Origin: Cereibacter ovatus
GTDB lineage: Bacteria > Pseudomonadota > Alphaproteobacteria > Rhodobacterales > Rhodobacteraceae
DNA: 64,000 bases
Assembly: GCF_900207575.1 (NCBI RefSeq)
Contig: NZ_OAOQ01000015.1
Coordinates: forward strand, 16,218-80,217
Direction of reading: 5' to 3'
This document shows positions 44,651-53,239 of this stretch, one piece after another. Numbering within the stretch: the first letter of the stretch is position 1; the number at the start of each line of letters is the position of its first letter. Under the pieces are notes generated by a model, which was given only the letters and a program-made list of their open reading frames with translations, ran no database searches and was not told the DNA's origin. The translations under genes were made by a program, and so were the position numbers.

Positions 44651-44861
44651 GCGAGGCCATCCCGGCGGTGTCATTGCCTTCGGCCACATCGGCAGTCGGT
44701 GTGCGGCCCGGAACGAACGCGTTGAAGCTGGCGGCCGTGGCTGGATCGTCCCCGGTTGCGGAAAGGCTGGGTTGGGGCCGCGGTTGCGTGGGATCTGGGA
44801 AACCGCATCCCATCCTGCCAGCGAACCGCAGAGGCACGGACACGGCACGCGGCTGGCCGGT
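44651..44861. other. decayed intergenic DNA, no gene seen
   Basis: Upstream of the RutR-like box the frames are interrupted and show no clear homology. It may be the rest of the Hint-domain gene. Confidence 0.4.
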
Positions 44862-44877
44862 TTGACCATCCGGTCAG
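44862..44877. promoter_or_regulatory. RutR-like box upstream of the TetR regulator
   Basis: TTGACCATCCGGTCAG matches the E. coli RutR box TTGACCAnnTGGTCAA at 12 of the 14 fixed positions. It lies 70 bp upstream of the regulator's ATG, within a likely promoter (agctttggtttagcatc follows). It suggests autoregulation, and shares its half-sites with the two boxes before the amidohydrolase gene. Confidence 0.8.
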
Positions 44878-44947
44878 CTTTGGTTTAGCATCACCTCCCG
44901 GCAGCACTCAGGTTGCCGCCGTTGCCTGCCAGAAAGGGCCGCCCCGC

Positions 44948-45553
44948 ATGAGCCAGCACCGGCAAACCCGGATCCAGCGCCGCAACTCGGAGGCGATCCT
45001 TGAAGCCGCGCTTGAGGTGTTTTCGCAGCAGGGATTCCGCGGCGCCACACTCGATCAGATCGCCGAAGTGGCGGGGCTGTCAAAGCCGAACCTGCTGTAT
45101 TACTTCCCCTCGAAAGAGGCGATCCATGTCGCGGTGCTGTCGCGGCTGCTGGACGTGTGGCTTGATCCGTTGCGGGCGATGAACCCGGATGGCGAGCCGG
45201 TGGCGGAAATTCTGGGCTATGTGCGGCGCAAGCTGGAACTGTCGCGCGATTTCCCGCGCGAGAGCCGGCTGTTTGCCAACGAGATCCTGCAAGGTGCGCC
45301 GCGGATGCGTGCGGTGATCGAGGGCGAGTTGCGCCCGCTGGTGATGGACAAGGCCGCCGTGTTGACCCGCTGGATGGACGAGGGCCGGATCGCGCGGCTG
45401 CATCCGGTGCATCTGATCTTCTCGATCTGGGCGCTGACCCAGCATTATGCCGATTTCGACGTTCAGGTGCGCGCGGTCCTGGAGGGGGAAGATCCGTATC
45501 CGGCAGCGGCGGGCTATCTGGAGGTGTTGTTCCGCAAGCTTCTGGCGGTCTGA
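44948..45553 (+). CDS. RutR-like TetR-family regulator of pyrimidine degradation
   Basis: A 201-residue TetR regulator. The helix-turn-helix is at about residues 30-58 (GATLDQIAEVAGLSKPNLLYYFPSKE). The C-terminal domain is RutR-type: LELSRDFPRESRLFANEILQGAPRM, LVMDKAAVLTRWMDEGRI and HLIFSIWALTQHYADFDVQVRAV. E. coli RutR binds uracil or thymine, and the family fit, neighbours and RutR-like boxes support a pyrimidine ligand here. ATG 44948 is the only sensible start. A 3'-end hairpin element follows 14 bp after the stop. Confidence 0.92.
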   Translation: MSQHRQTRIQRRNSEAILEAALEVFSQQGFRGATLDQIAEVAGLSKPNLLYYFPSKEAIHVAVLSRLLDVWLDPLRAMNPDGEPVAEILGYVRRKLELSRDFPRESRLFANEILQGAPRMRAVIEGELRPLVMDKAAVLTRWMDEGRIARLHPVHLIFSIWALTQHYADFDVQVRAVLEGEDPYPAAAGYLEVLFRKLLAV

Positions 45554-45565
45554 GGGGAGGACGGC

Positions 45566-45612
45566 GCCGGGGGCTTCACACCCCCGGACCCCCGTGGGAT
45601 ATTTGGGCCAGA
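45566..45612 (+). repeat. 3'-end element, copy C (regulator terminator)
   Basis: It begins 13 bp after the regulator stop: stem CCGGGGG-cttcaca-CCCCCGG (45568-45588), then acccccgtgggatatttgggccagaat. It is the same hairpin-plus-tail design as copies A and B, here on the plus strand, always in the direction of the upstream gene. Confidence 0.75.
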
Positions 45613-45889
45613 ATGAAAAGCGGCCGGGGAGATTGGCGAGGCCTTCCGGAATCCGGGCCTTGACGGCGGGGAACAGGCAGTTTCCGGGCCGTATGAAGGC
45701 CGACCAAAATCAAGCGGGACCGCATCTTTGGCAGATCGCCAGCCCGCCGTCGCATGGAGAGCCTGCGAACCAACGTGAGCGGTGCGCGGGCCAGGTGGTT
45801 TCGGCGTGATGTGGCTTCGGGCATGCCGTCCTGCAATCGAGTTTGCGGGAGATATTTGGGAAACGAGCACCTGATGGAGGGGGGTGTCG
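45613..45889. other. no gene seen
   Basis: A stretch between the regulator's 3' element and the IS66 relic, without credible coding frames, promoters or repeats. It has the look of decayed DNA. Confidence 0.4.
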
Positions 45890-46460
45890 CGGATCGAGGT
45901 TCATTGCGAGGGGCGGCGTTGGCCTGATGACCTCAAGGCGCGGATTGTTGCCGCGAGCTTTCAGCCCGGCGCGCGGGTCAGCGATGATGCGGCAAAATTC
46001 GGGCTGATTGCCCGGCAGCTTTCGGTCTGCGCGTAAGGGGTGATTGATGCGGCGCCGGCATTCGTGCCGCTGGAGATCGAGCCACTGGCAGATCCTTCAG
46101 TCGGGGCGCTGGCAGGCAGGGGCGTCGATCAAGGTCGAGATTTGCTGCGGAGTTTTGCATGTTGTGCCAGACTGTAGCCCGGAGTTGGCGACGGCCTTGA
46201 GGACGGTGCTGTGGTCGTTCCGGATCAGGCCGTCCGGATCGTGATCGCGACGAAGCCTGCGGACTTCCGCAAGGGGCGCGACGGGCTGCCCGTCATGGCG
46301 CATGCCGAGTTGGGCTTTGCGCCGCACGCGGGCGGGGGGGGCAAGCGTGGCGGCAGGATCGAGGTTCTGTTCTGGGGCGGCAGCGGGATCGTGATGATCG
46401 ACGGGGTGTCGGCGCCCAGCCCGGTTGTCAGCGCCGCGACGCTCGCGGCGTTTTCCCCTT
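45890..46460 (+). pseudogene. IS66-family tnpA-tnpB relic
   Basis: First a TnpA-like piece: RRWPDDLKARIVAASFQPGARVSDDAAKFGL, a TAA stop, then APAFVPLEIEPLADPSVG. Next comes a TnpB-like piece: VVPDQAVRIVIATKPADFRKGRDGLPVMAHAELG, a glycine-rich gap and GRIEVLFWGGSGIVMI. Order and spacing fit an IS66 accessory pair (tnpA, tnpB), but stops and small indels break both. The large tnpC transposase gene is missing, so the element is dead. Confidence 0.8.
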
Positions 46461-46751
46461 GAACCCCGGTATCATGAAATCCGCAGCCACCCCAAAGCGG
46501 CCGCCACAGGTATTCAGGGTGAAATTGACGGACACCGCGGGGTAGACTTCGGCACGGCTTGGTTGCTGGGGCGTCTTGACCCTGCGATCTTCGATCGTTC
46601 GGCGTTCAAGAAGGCCCCCGGGAGCGGACGGGATATCGGCTGTCTCGGACGGCGCGGAAGTCCTGCGGCGGTTTTTCGGGTCAGTTCTGCGGCGGGACAA
46701 AACTTCCGCCATCCGCATGCGATGCTCTGACGATTGAGCATACAAAATCAG
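46461..46751. other. no gene seen
   Basis: Between the IS66 relic and the preA terminator there is no supported gene. Short open frames on both strands have no homology that I recognise. It may contain more of the decayed insertion. Confidence 0.4.
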
Positions 46752-46781
46752 ACGGCTGCCGAGAGAACTCTCGGCAGCCGT
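46752..46781 (-). terminator. preA terminator
   Basis: A perfect 14-bp stem ACGGCTGCCGAGAG/CTCTCGGCAGCCGT with a 2-base gap (a 4-base loop in practice), followed on the minus strand by CTGATTTTGTATG. It lies 58 bp downstream of the preA stop. Confidence 0.9.
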
Positions 46782-46839
46782 GGCAGGTGTATCCCGAAAT
46801 GCGCAATGAGCCAGGAGATTGGCCGGGCGCTTTTCGGGG

Positions 46840-48144
46840 TTATTCGGCCGCGTCGCGCACCGCGGGATTGTTGGGGTGCGAGAGCCAGTTGGCGTAGTCG
46901 CCTACGGGTTTGCCGGTGCGCGGGTCGGGGGTGCCTTTGGGCAGTTCGCGCATGGTGATGCAGGTTTCCACCGGGCAGACATCGACGCAGAGGTTGCAGG
47001 CCACGCAGTCCTCATCCTTCACGGTGAAGGTGCGGTCGGGCGACATGGCGATGGCCTGATGGCTGGTGTCTTCGCAGGCGGCGTAGCAGCGGCCGCATTT
47101 GATGCAGAGATCCTGATCGATCTGGGCCTTGGTGATGTAATTCAGGTTCAGATACTGCCAGTCGGTGACATTGGGGATGGCGCGGCCGACGATGTCGGCG
47201 GTCGAGGCAAAGCCCTTGGCGTCCATGTAATCCGACAGGCCCGAGATCATCTCTTGCACGATCCTGAAGCCGTAGGTCATGGCGGCGGTGCAGACCTGCA
47301 CATTGCCCGCGCCAAGCAGCATGAACTCGACCGCGTCGCGCCAGGTGGTGACGCCACCGATGCCCGAGATCGGCAAGCCGTGGGTGGCCGGGTTGCGCGC
47401 GATTTCGGCCACCATGTTCAGCGCGATGGGTTTGACCGCCGGGCCGCAGTAGCCGCCGTGGGTGCCTTTGCCGTCGATGGTGGGCATCGGTGCGAAGGCG
47501 TCGATGTCGACCCCGGTGATCGAGTTGATGGTGTTGATCAGGCTGACCGCATCGGCGCCGCCGCGTCTGGCGGCCTCGGCCGGTTTGCGGATGTCGGTGA
47601 CGTTGGGGGTCAGTTTCACGATGCAGGGCATGCGGCTGTGCTTTTTCACCCAGGCCGTGACCATCTGGATATATTCCGGCACCTGCCCCACCGCCGAGCC
47701 CATGCCGCGTTCGGCCATGCCATGCGGGCAGCCGAAGTTGAGTTCCACACCGTCGGCGCCGGTATCCTCGACATGGGCCAGGATCGCCTTCCACGAATCC
47801 TCGTCGCAGGGCACCATCAGCGAGACGACCAGCGCGCGGTCCGGGTAGTCGCGTTTCACCGACTTGATCTCACGCAGGTTCACCTCGAGCGGGCGGTCGG
47901 TGATGAGTTCGATGTTGTTCAGGCCCAGAAGCCGGCGGTCAGCGCCCCAGATCGCGCCATAGCGGGGGCCGTTCACGTTGACGACGGGCGGGCCTTCGCT
48001 GCCCAGCGTTTTCCAGACCACGCCGCCCCAGCCGGCCTGAAAGGCGCGGCGGACGTTGTATTCCTTGTCGGTCGGTGGCGCCGAGGCCAGCCAGAACGGG
48101 TTGGGGGATTTGATGCCGATGAAGTCGGACTGAAGGTTGGCCAT
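46840..48144 (-). CDS. preA: NAD-dependent dihydropyrimidine dehydrogenase subunit PreA
   Basis: The 434-residue catalytic subunit that reduces uracil or thymine to the 5,6-dihydro form. An FMN-binding TIM barrel covers residues 1-320 (NPFWLASAPPT, GWGGVVWKTLG, NFGCPHGMAERGMGS, VKLTPNVTDI, GIGGVTTWRDAVEF). The C-terminal domain carries two 4Fe-4S clusters (CIKCGRCYAAC and CVACNLCVDVCP). It works with PreT, whose gene lies upstream on the same strand with a DedA gene between them. Confidence 0.96.
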   Translation of the reverse strand: MANLQSDFIGIKSPNPFWLASAPPTDKEYNVRRAFQAGWGGVVWKTLGSEGPPVVNVNGPRYGAIWGADRRLLGLNNIELITDRPLEVNLREIKSVKRDYPDRALVVSLMVPCDEDSWKAILAHVEDTGADGVELNFGCPHGMAERGMGSAVGQVPEYIQMVTAWVKKHSRMPCIVKLTPNVTDIRKPAEAARRGGADAVSLINTINSITGVDIDAFAPMPTIDGKGTHGGYCGPAVKPIALNMVAEIARNPATHGLPISGIGGVTTWRDAVEFMLLGAGNVQVCTAAMTYGFRIVQEMISGLSDYMDAKGFASTADIVGRAIPNVTDWQYLNLNYITKAQIDQDLCIKCGRCYAACEDTSHQAIAMSPDRTFTVKDEDCVACNLCVDVCPVETCITMRELPKGTPDPRTGKPVGDYANWLSHPNNPAVRDAAE

Positions 48145-48216
48145 GGGTGTTTCCCTAACAAGCGAAAGCGGGCCGCGGTGCGGCCTGAAGCGGTGTCTTG
48201 GGACGGGCAGCGGGGA

Positions 48217-48756
48217 TCAGCCGCCCGTGACGAGGGACCAGAGATAGCCGAGGATGTTGCCGCCGATCTCGCCGGACTTGGGGGTGGCCCAGGCCCAGGC
48301 GATACAGCCAAGGATGTTCACCGGGACGAACTGCCAGGCTGGCAGCCGCGACACCCCGGCCATCACGAAGACGACGGCGCGCAGCGGGCCGAAGAAATGG
48401 CCGATCAGCACCGTGAACGCGCCCCAGCGGGCGAAGGCCTGGGTGCCGCGGTGGATCAGCGCGCGATGGTCGCGCATCGGCCACATCTCGAGCGCCCTGG
48501 GACCGAAGCGCCAGCCCAGCCAATACGAGAAGAACGAGCCCAGCATCGCCCCCAGCGAGGCGCCGATCCAGATCGGGGTGAAATCCAGCCCGCCGGTCGC
48601 CACCAGTGCCCCCACCCCGAACAGGATCGCGGTCGAGGGGATCAGGATCGACAGAAAGGCCGTGGTTTCCGCCGCTGCGAAGACCAGCGCGATCCACAAG
48701 GCCCAGGCGCGATTTTCGCCGATGAAGGCCAGGGTCGCATCGGTCAGGGCATCCAT
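48217..48756 (-). CDS. DedA/SNARE-associated-family membrane protein
   Basis: A 179-residue inner-membrane protein of the DedA (VTT) family with about four or five hydrophobic segments. Core motifs are ETTAFLSILIPSTAILFGVGAL, GASLGAMLGSFFSYWLGWRFG, GHFFGPLRAVVFVMAGVSRLPAWQF and NILGCIAWAWA. Family members help recycle lipid carriers or maintain membrane potential. ATG 48756 with GGAG upstream is chosen over TTG 48774. It lies between preT and preA with 63-72 bp gaps, an unexpected place. Confidence 0.88.
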   Translation of the reverse strand: MDALTDATLAFIGENRAWALWIALVFAAAETTAFLSILIPSTAILFGVGALVATGGLDFTPIWIGASLGAMLGSFFSYWLGWRFGPRALEMWPMRDHRALIHRGTQAFARWGAFTVLIGHFFGPLRAVVFVMAGVSRLPAWQFVPVNILGCIAWAWATPKSGEIGGNILGYLWSLVTGG

Positions 48757-48819
48757 GGGGGGCTCCGCAGCCAAGGGTAGGGCTGCCTAGCCCGAAGGTG
48801 CCCGGGGTGCAAGCGGGCG

Positions 48820-50157
48820 TCATGGCCGCATCAGTGCGGCATGGATGTCGATGGCGGCATCGCGGCCCTGAGCCACCGCCGTGACCGTCAGATCCTCGCC
48901 GCCGGTCGCGCAATCGCCGCCAGCCCAGACGCCGGCAAGGCTGGTGCGGCCCGAGGCGTCGATGGCGATCTTGCCCTCGGCAAGGGCGAGCCCTTCGGGC
49001 ACATCGCCCAGACGTTGTCCGATGGCGGTGAACAGTTGATCCGCCTTCAGGCGGAAGGTTTCGGGCAAAAGCGTCAGGCCGCCCGGTCCGTCTGCGGTAT
49101 AGGCAAATTCGACCTCGCGCACCGTGCCGTTGCCATGCACCTTGACCGGCGCCGCGTTGCAGATGATGCGCACCCCGTGCGAGGTGGCGTGGTCCTGTTC
49201 GTGGCGAGAGGCGCTCATCTTTTCTTGTCCGCGACGGTAGACGATGGTTGCGGTCTCGGCGCCCAGCAGTTTCGCCTGAACGGCGGCGTCGATCGCGGTC
49301 ATGCCGCCGCCCACCACCACCACATCGCGGCCGACCGGAAGGCTGGCAAGGTCTTCGGCCTGACGCAGGGCTGCGATGAAATCAACCGCGGGGCGGACAT
49401 GCTGTAGATCCTCGCCCTCGGCGCGCAGGGCGTTGACGCCGGCAAGACCCATGCCAAGAAACACCGCGTCATGGCTGGCGCGCAGGCCATCCAGCGTCAC
49501 CTCTCGCCCCAGAGCCTTGCCGCAGTCCAGCGTGATGCCGCCGATCGACAGCAGCCAATCCACCTCTTGCTGCGCGAAATCGCCGGGCGCCTTATAGCTG
49601 GCGATGCCGTATTCGTTCAGCCCGCCGGGCTTTGGGCGCGCGTCGAAGATCGTCACCTCATGGCCCAGCATCGCCAGACGGTGCGCGGCCGCCAAGCCCG
49701 CGGGGCCGGCGCCGACCACGGCCACGCGCTTGCCGGTTGCCGGGGCGCGGCTGAAGGGATGCGGCGCCTTTGCCATCAGAATGTCGGTGGCGTGGCGCTG
49801 AAGGCGGGCGATCTCGACCGGCTTGCCCTCGGCCACCTCGCGGACGCAGACCTGTTCGCAAAGCTGCTCGGTCGGGCAGACGCGGGCGCACATGCCGCCA
49901 AGGATGTTCTGCGAAAAGATCGTGCGGGCCGCGGCCTCGGGGGTGCCGGTTGCGATCTGGCGGATGAACAGCGGAATGTCGATCGCGGTCGGACAGGCGG
50001 TCACGCAGGGCGCATCGTGGCAGAAATAGCAGCGATCCGCCGCCACCCGCGCCTCGTGGGGGCCAAGCGGGGCCTCGAGATCGGCGAAGTTCCGACAATA
50101 GGCTTCCGCTGGCAGACGCCCCGGCACCACGCCGGGGGTAAGCTGGCTTGTGGACAA
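48820..50157 (-). CDS. preT: dihydropyrimidine dehydrogenase subunit PreT
   Basis: The 445-residue flavin/iron-sulfur subunit that takes electrons from NAD(P)H for PreA. The N-terminal 4Fe-4S domain has the Cys-rich CYFCHDAPCVTACPTAIDIP and GGMCARVCPTEQLCEQVC. Then come two nucleotide-binding folds: FAD (VAVVGAGPAGLAAAHRLA) and NAD(P) (VVVVGGGMTAIDAAVQAK), closing with GVWAGGDCATGG. It resembles the GltD small subunit. It is first in preT-dedA-preA; no RutR-like box is visible upstream. Confidence 0.95.
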   Translation of the reverse strand: MSTSQLTPGVVPGRLPAEAYCRNFADLEAPLGPHEARVAADRCYFCHDAPCVTACPTAIDIPLFIRQIATGTPEAAARTIFSQNILGGMCARVCPTEQLCEQVCVREVAEGKPVEIARLQRHATDILMAKAPHPFSRAPATGKRVAVVGAGPAGLAAAHRLAMLGHEVTIFDARPKPGGLNEYGIASYKAPGDFAQQEVDWLLSIGGITLDCGKALGREVTLDGLRASHDAVFLGMGLAGVNALRAEGEDLQHVRPAVDFIAALRQAEDLASLPVGRDVVVVGGGMTAIDAAVQAKLLGAETATIVYRRGQEKMSASRHEQDHATSHGVRIICNAAPVKVHGNGTVREVEFAYTADGPGGLTLLPETFRLKADQLFTAIGQRLGDVPEGLALAEGKIAIDASGRTSLAGVWAGGDCATGGEDLTVTAVAQGRDAAIDIHAALMRP

Positions 50158-50412
50158 GGTGGTGCCCTCCCTGAGCTATTGTTTATGGGGACAGGCTGCC
50201 ACGGGTCAGATTTTTTATCAAACGGTAAATAATCCAAACGGCCGCGAAGCGCCGTCCGCCGGCGCTGTGGCCTTAAAAAGCGGCAATACCCCGCCTTCTC
50301 GCGACGAACTGGCGCTTTTCACCCCCGCGAACCTTGCGTATAAGCCAGCGAAGCCGCGCGCCCGGATGGGGTGCGCGCCCCCATCCGGCAAAAAAGCCAA
50401 CCGAGGACGGAC
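50158..50412. other. divergent intergenic region, accBC promoter side
   Basis: A 255-bp gap between preT (minus) and accB (plus). It has an AT-rich centre (50205-50235, attttttatcaaacggtaaataatcc) suited to a promoter, and a strong hairpin near accB (50362-50388). Confidence 0.5.
50362..50388 (+). promoter_or_regulatory. hairpin in the accB leader
   Basis: A perfect 10-bp stem CCGGATGGGG-tgcgcgc-CCCCATCCGG ends 24 nt before the accB ATG and is followed by an A-run (caaaaaagcc), not a T-run. It would lie in the accBC 5' leader. It could modulate translation or mRNA stability of the acetyl-CoA carboxylase genes; that is inference. Confidence 0.6.
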
Positions 50413-50901
50413 ATGAGCAAGAACAACACCGAGGCCGATGTCGCCTTCATCCAGGCGCTTGCCGAGCTTCTGAACAAGAACGAACTCACGGAACTCTCGG
50501 TCAAGCGGGAATACGGCGAGGATGACAGCCTCGACGTGCGTGTGGTCAAACAGGCCAATATCGTGACGACGCAGGTCGCAGCCCCGGTGATGCAGGCAGC
50601 CCCCGCCGCCGTCGCGGCCCCGACCGCTGCCGCCGCCCCCGCTGCGGTCGAAGATCCGGCACTGCATCCGGGCTGCGTGACCTCGCCCATGGTCGGCACC
50701 GCCTATCTTGCGCCCGAACCGGGTGCCACGCCCTTCGTCGCCGTGGGCGCGACGGTGGCGGAAGGCCAGACCGTTCTGATCATCGAAGCGATGAAAACCA
50801 TGAACCACATTCCCGCCCCGCGCGCGGGCACGGTCAAGCGCATCCTCGTCGGTGACGGCACCGCGGTGGAATATGGCGCGCCGCTGATGATCATCGAGTG
50901 A
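50413..50901 (+). CDS. accB: acetyl-CoA carboxylase biotin carboxyl carrier protein
   Basis: A 162-residue BCCP subunit. The N-terminal helical part is followed by an Ala/Pro-rich flexible linker (about residues 55-80). The biotinyl domain (about 85-162) has the biotin attachment Lys K128 in EAMKTMN. It carries CO2 between AccC and the carboxyltransferase in malonyl-CoA synthesis. It starts at ATG 50413 and is followed 7 bp later by accC. Confidence 0.97.
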   Translation: MSKNNTEADVAFIQALAELLNKNELTELSVKREYGEDDSLDVRVVKQANIVTTQVAAPVMQAAPAAVAAPTAAAAPAAVEDPALHPGCVTSPMVGTAYLAPEPGATPFVAVGATVAEGQTVLIIEAMKTMNHIPAPRAGTVKRILVGDGTAVEYGAPLMIIE

Positions 50902-50908
50902 GGCCGGA

Positions 50909-52255
50909 ATGTTCGAGAAGATCCTGATCGCCAACCGCGGCGAGATCGCGTTGCGCGTGATCCGCGCCTGCCGGGAGATGGGGATCAAATCGGTCGCCGT
51001 CCATTCCACCGCCGACGCCGACGCCATGCATGTGCGCATGGCCGATGAAAGCGTCTGCATCGGCCCGGCCTCGTCCACCGACAGCTACCTCAGCAAGGCC
51101 GCGATCATCTCGGCCTGCGAGATCACCGGCGCCGAGGCGGTCCACCCCGGCTATGGCTTCCTGTCGGAAAATGCGGCCTTCGCGCAGGCGTTGCAGGACC
51201 ACGGGATCGAGTTCATCGGCCCCACCGCCGACCACATCCGCATCATGGGCGACAAGATCACCGCCAAGGAAACCATGCGGGCGTTGGGCGTGCCCTGCGT
51301 TCCCGGTTCCGACGGCGGCGTGCCGGATTACGAAGCGGCGATCGGTGTCGCGCAATCCATCGGCTTCCCGGTCATCATCAAGGCCACGGCCGGCGGCGGC
51401 GGGCGCGGCATGAAGGTCGCGCGCAACGCCGAGGAACTGGAGGTTGCCTTCCGCACCGCACGTTCCGAAGCCAAGGCCGCCTTTGGCAATGACGAAGTCT
51501 ATATGGAGAAATACCTCCAGCGGCCGCGTCACATCGAAATTCAGGTGTTCGGAGACGGCAAGGGGCGCGCGGTCCATCTGGGCGAGCGTGACTGTTCGTT
51601 GCAACGCCGCCACCAGAAAGTGTTCGAGGAAGCCCCCGGCCCGGTCATCACGCCCGAACTGCGCGCGAAGATCGGCCGGATCTGTGCCGAGGCCGTGGCG
51701 CGCATCAACTATATCGGCGCCGGCACGATCGAATTCCTTTATGAAGACGGCGAGTTCTACTTCATCGAGATGAACACCCGGCTTCAGGTGGAACATCCGG
51801 TGACCGAAGCGATCTTTGGTGTCGATCTGGTGCGCGAACAGATCCGCGTCGCCGCCGGCCTGCCGATGTCGCTGGACCAAGAGGCGCTGGAAATCAACGG
51901 CCACGCCATCGAGGTGCGGATCAACGCGGAAAAGCTGCCGAACTTCACCCCCTGTCCGGGCAAGGTGCGGGTGTTCCACGCGCCGGGCGGGCTTGGTGTT
52001 CGGATGGATTCGGCGCTTTATGGCGGCTATTCGATCCCGCCCTATTACGACAGCCTGATCGGCAAGCTGATCGTGCATGGCCGCGACCGGCCCGAGGCGC
52101 TGGCCCGTCTGCATCGCGCACTGGGCGAGTTGATTGTGGACGGCGTCGATACCACGGTGCCCCTGTTCCACGCCCTGCTGGCCGAACCCGATATCCAGCA
52201 CGGCGACTACAACATCCACTGGCTGGAAAAATGGCTCGCCGCCCAGTTCGGCTAA
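50909..52255 (+). CDS. accC: acetyl-CoA carboxylase biotin carboxylase
   Basis: A 448-residue ATP-grasp enzyme that carboxylates biotin on AccB. It has the N-terminal fold ([23 protein letters not shown]), the ATP-grasp glycine loop ([13 protein letters not shown]), the catalytic [12 protein letters not shown] and [14 protein letters not shown] segments, and a complete C-terminal domain. The length equals the E. coli enzyme (about 449). It is cotranscribed with accB and possibly aat. Confidence 0.98.
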   Translation: MFEKILIANRGEIALRVIRACREMGIKSVAVHSTADADAMHVRMADESVCIGPASSTDSYLSKAAIISACEITGAEAVHPGYGFLSENAAFAQALQDHGIEFIGPTADHIRIMGDKITAKETMRALGVPCVPGSDGGVPDYEAAIGVAQSIGFPVIIKATAGGGGRGMKVARNAEELEVAFRTARSEAKAAFGNDEVYMEKYLQRPRHIEIQVFGDGKGRAVHLGERDCSLQRRHQKVFEEAPGPVITPELRAKIGRICAEAVARINYIGAGTIEFLYEDGEFYFIEMNTRLQVEHPVTEAIFGVDLVREQIRVAAGLPMSLDQEALEINGHAIEVRINAEKLPNFTPCPGKVRVFHAPGGLGVRMDSALYGGYSIPPYYDSLIGKLIVHGRDRPEALARLHRALGELIVDGVDTTVPLFHALLAEPDIQHGDYNIHWLEKWLAAQFG

Positions 52256-52274
52256 GATCGCGCGCGGGCGGCGC

Positions 52275-52919
52275 ATGAGCCCGCCCGCGCTGACCACCCA
52301 GCTTCTGTTGCAGGCCTATGCCATGGGGATCTTCCCCATGGCCGAGGCGCGCACATCGGATGAAATCCACTGGGTCGATCCGAAACGGCGCGGGATCTTT
52401 CCGCTGGAAGGCTTCCATATCTCGCGCAGCCTTGCCCGTCGCATCCGGCGGATGGGCTGGCGGATCGCGGTCGACAGGGATTTCGCCGGCACCGTCGCCG
52501 CCTGCGCCGACCGGGACGAGACCTGGATCAACCCGACGATCTTTGCGCTTTACGCGGGGCTTCATGCCATGGGCCACGCCCATTCGCTGGAAGTGTGGGA
52601 GGGCGACAGTCTGGTGGGCGGCGTCTATGGCGTCACACTTGGGCGGGCGTTTTTCGGGGAAAGCATGTTCTCGCGCCGCACCGATGCGTCAAAGGTCGCG
52701 CTGGCGTTTCTGGTGGACCGGCTGAAGGCGGGCGGCTTCGTGCTGTTCGACACGCAGTTCCTGACCCCGCATCTCGCCTCGCTCGGTGCGATCGAGATTT
52801 CGCGCGCCGAGTATCACCGCCGCCTTGCCAAGGCATTGCACGGACGTGCGAATTTTACGCCGGACGGTTATTCGGCCGATCCGGCCATGGTGCTGCACCG
52901 CAACAGCCAGACGTCATAG
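52275..52919 (+). CDS. aat: leucyl/phenylalanyl-tRNA-protein transferase
   Basis: A 214-residue enzyme that adds Leu or Phe to N-terminal Lys or Arg of proteins, marking them for ClpAP/ClpS. Family motifs are LLQAYAMGIFPMAEA, WVDPKRRGIFPLEGFH, AHSLEVWEGDSLVGGVYGVTLGRAFFGESMFSR and FDTQFLTPHLASLGAIEISR. It lies 19 bp after accC. Its last 52 bp overlap the 3' end of the convergent DUF2155 gene. Confidence 0.96.
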   Translation: MSPPALTTQLLLQAYAMGIFPMAEARTSDEIHWVDPKRRGIFPLEGFHISRSLARRIRRMGWRIAVDRDFAGTVAACADRDETWINPTIFALYAGLHAMGHAHSLEVWEGDSLVGGVYGVTLGRAFFGESMFSRRTDASKVALAFLVDRLKAGGFVLFDTQFLTPHLASLGAIEISRAEYHRRLAKALHGRANFTPDGYSADPAMVLHRNSQTS

Positions 52920-53239
52920 CGCGGATGATCCAGCGCAGACAGCGCCGGGCTTGACGCGATCATCCAGCCCGCGAAAATCGGATCCAAGGCGCGCGCATCC
53001 CGGATCGTCAGAAGGCCGAACGCGTCCGACGCCGGGTCGGCCGAAGGATAGCGGCAGGCATCCAGCCGGATCGTCAGATGGCCGCTGACCGCCGACTGGC
53101 CGACGGCCAGTTCGACATCCGCGGTTTCGCCCGACATCTTGTCCAGCCAGCGCAACAGTGCGCCGGGCGCATCCGTCGTCTGCACATCCTGCGCAAAAGC
53201 GGGTGCGGACAGAAGCAGAAGCGCGGTAAGGAACCTCAT
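52868..53239 (-). CDS. DUF2155 exported protein
   Basis: A 123-residue protein with a signal peptide (residues 1-16, cleavage after AFA). The DUF2155 core is clear: LRWLDKMSGETADVELAVGQ, CRYP near residue 62, FAGWMIASSPALSALDHPRYDVWLLRC. The two conserved Cys may form a disulfide. Function is unknown; in alphaproteobacteria it travels with NDUFA12 and MlaD genes, as here. ATG 53239 overlaps the mlaD-like stop by ATGA. The 3' end overlaps aat on the other strand. Confidence 0.85.
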   Translation of the reverse strand: MRFLTALLLLSAPAFAQDVQTTDAPGALLRWLDKMSGETADVELAVGQSAVSGHLTIRLDACRYPSADPASDAFGLLTIRDARALDPIFAGWMIASSPALSALDHPRYDVWLLRCSTMAGSAE

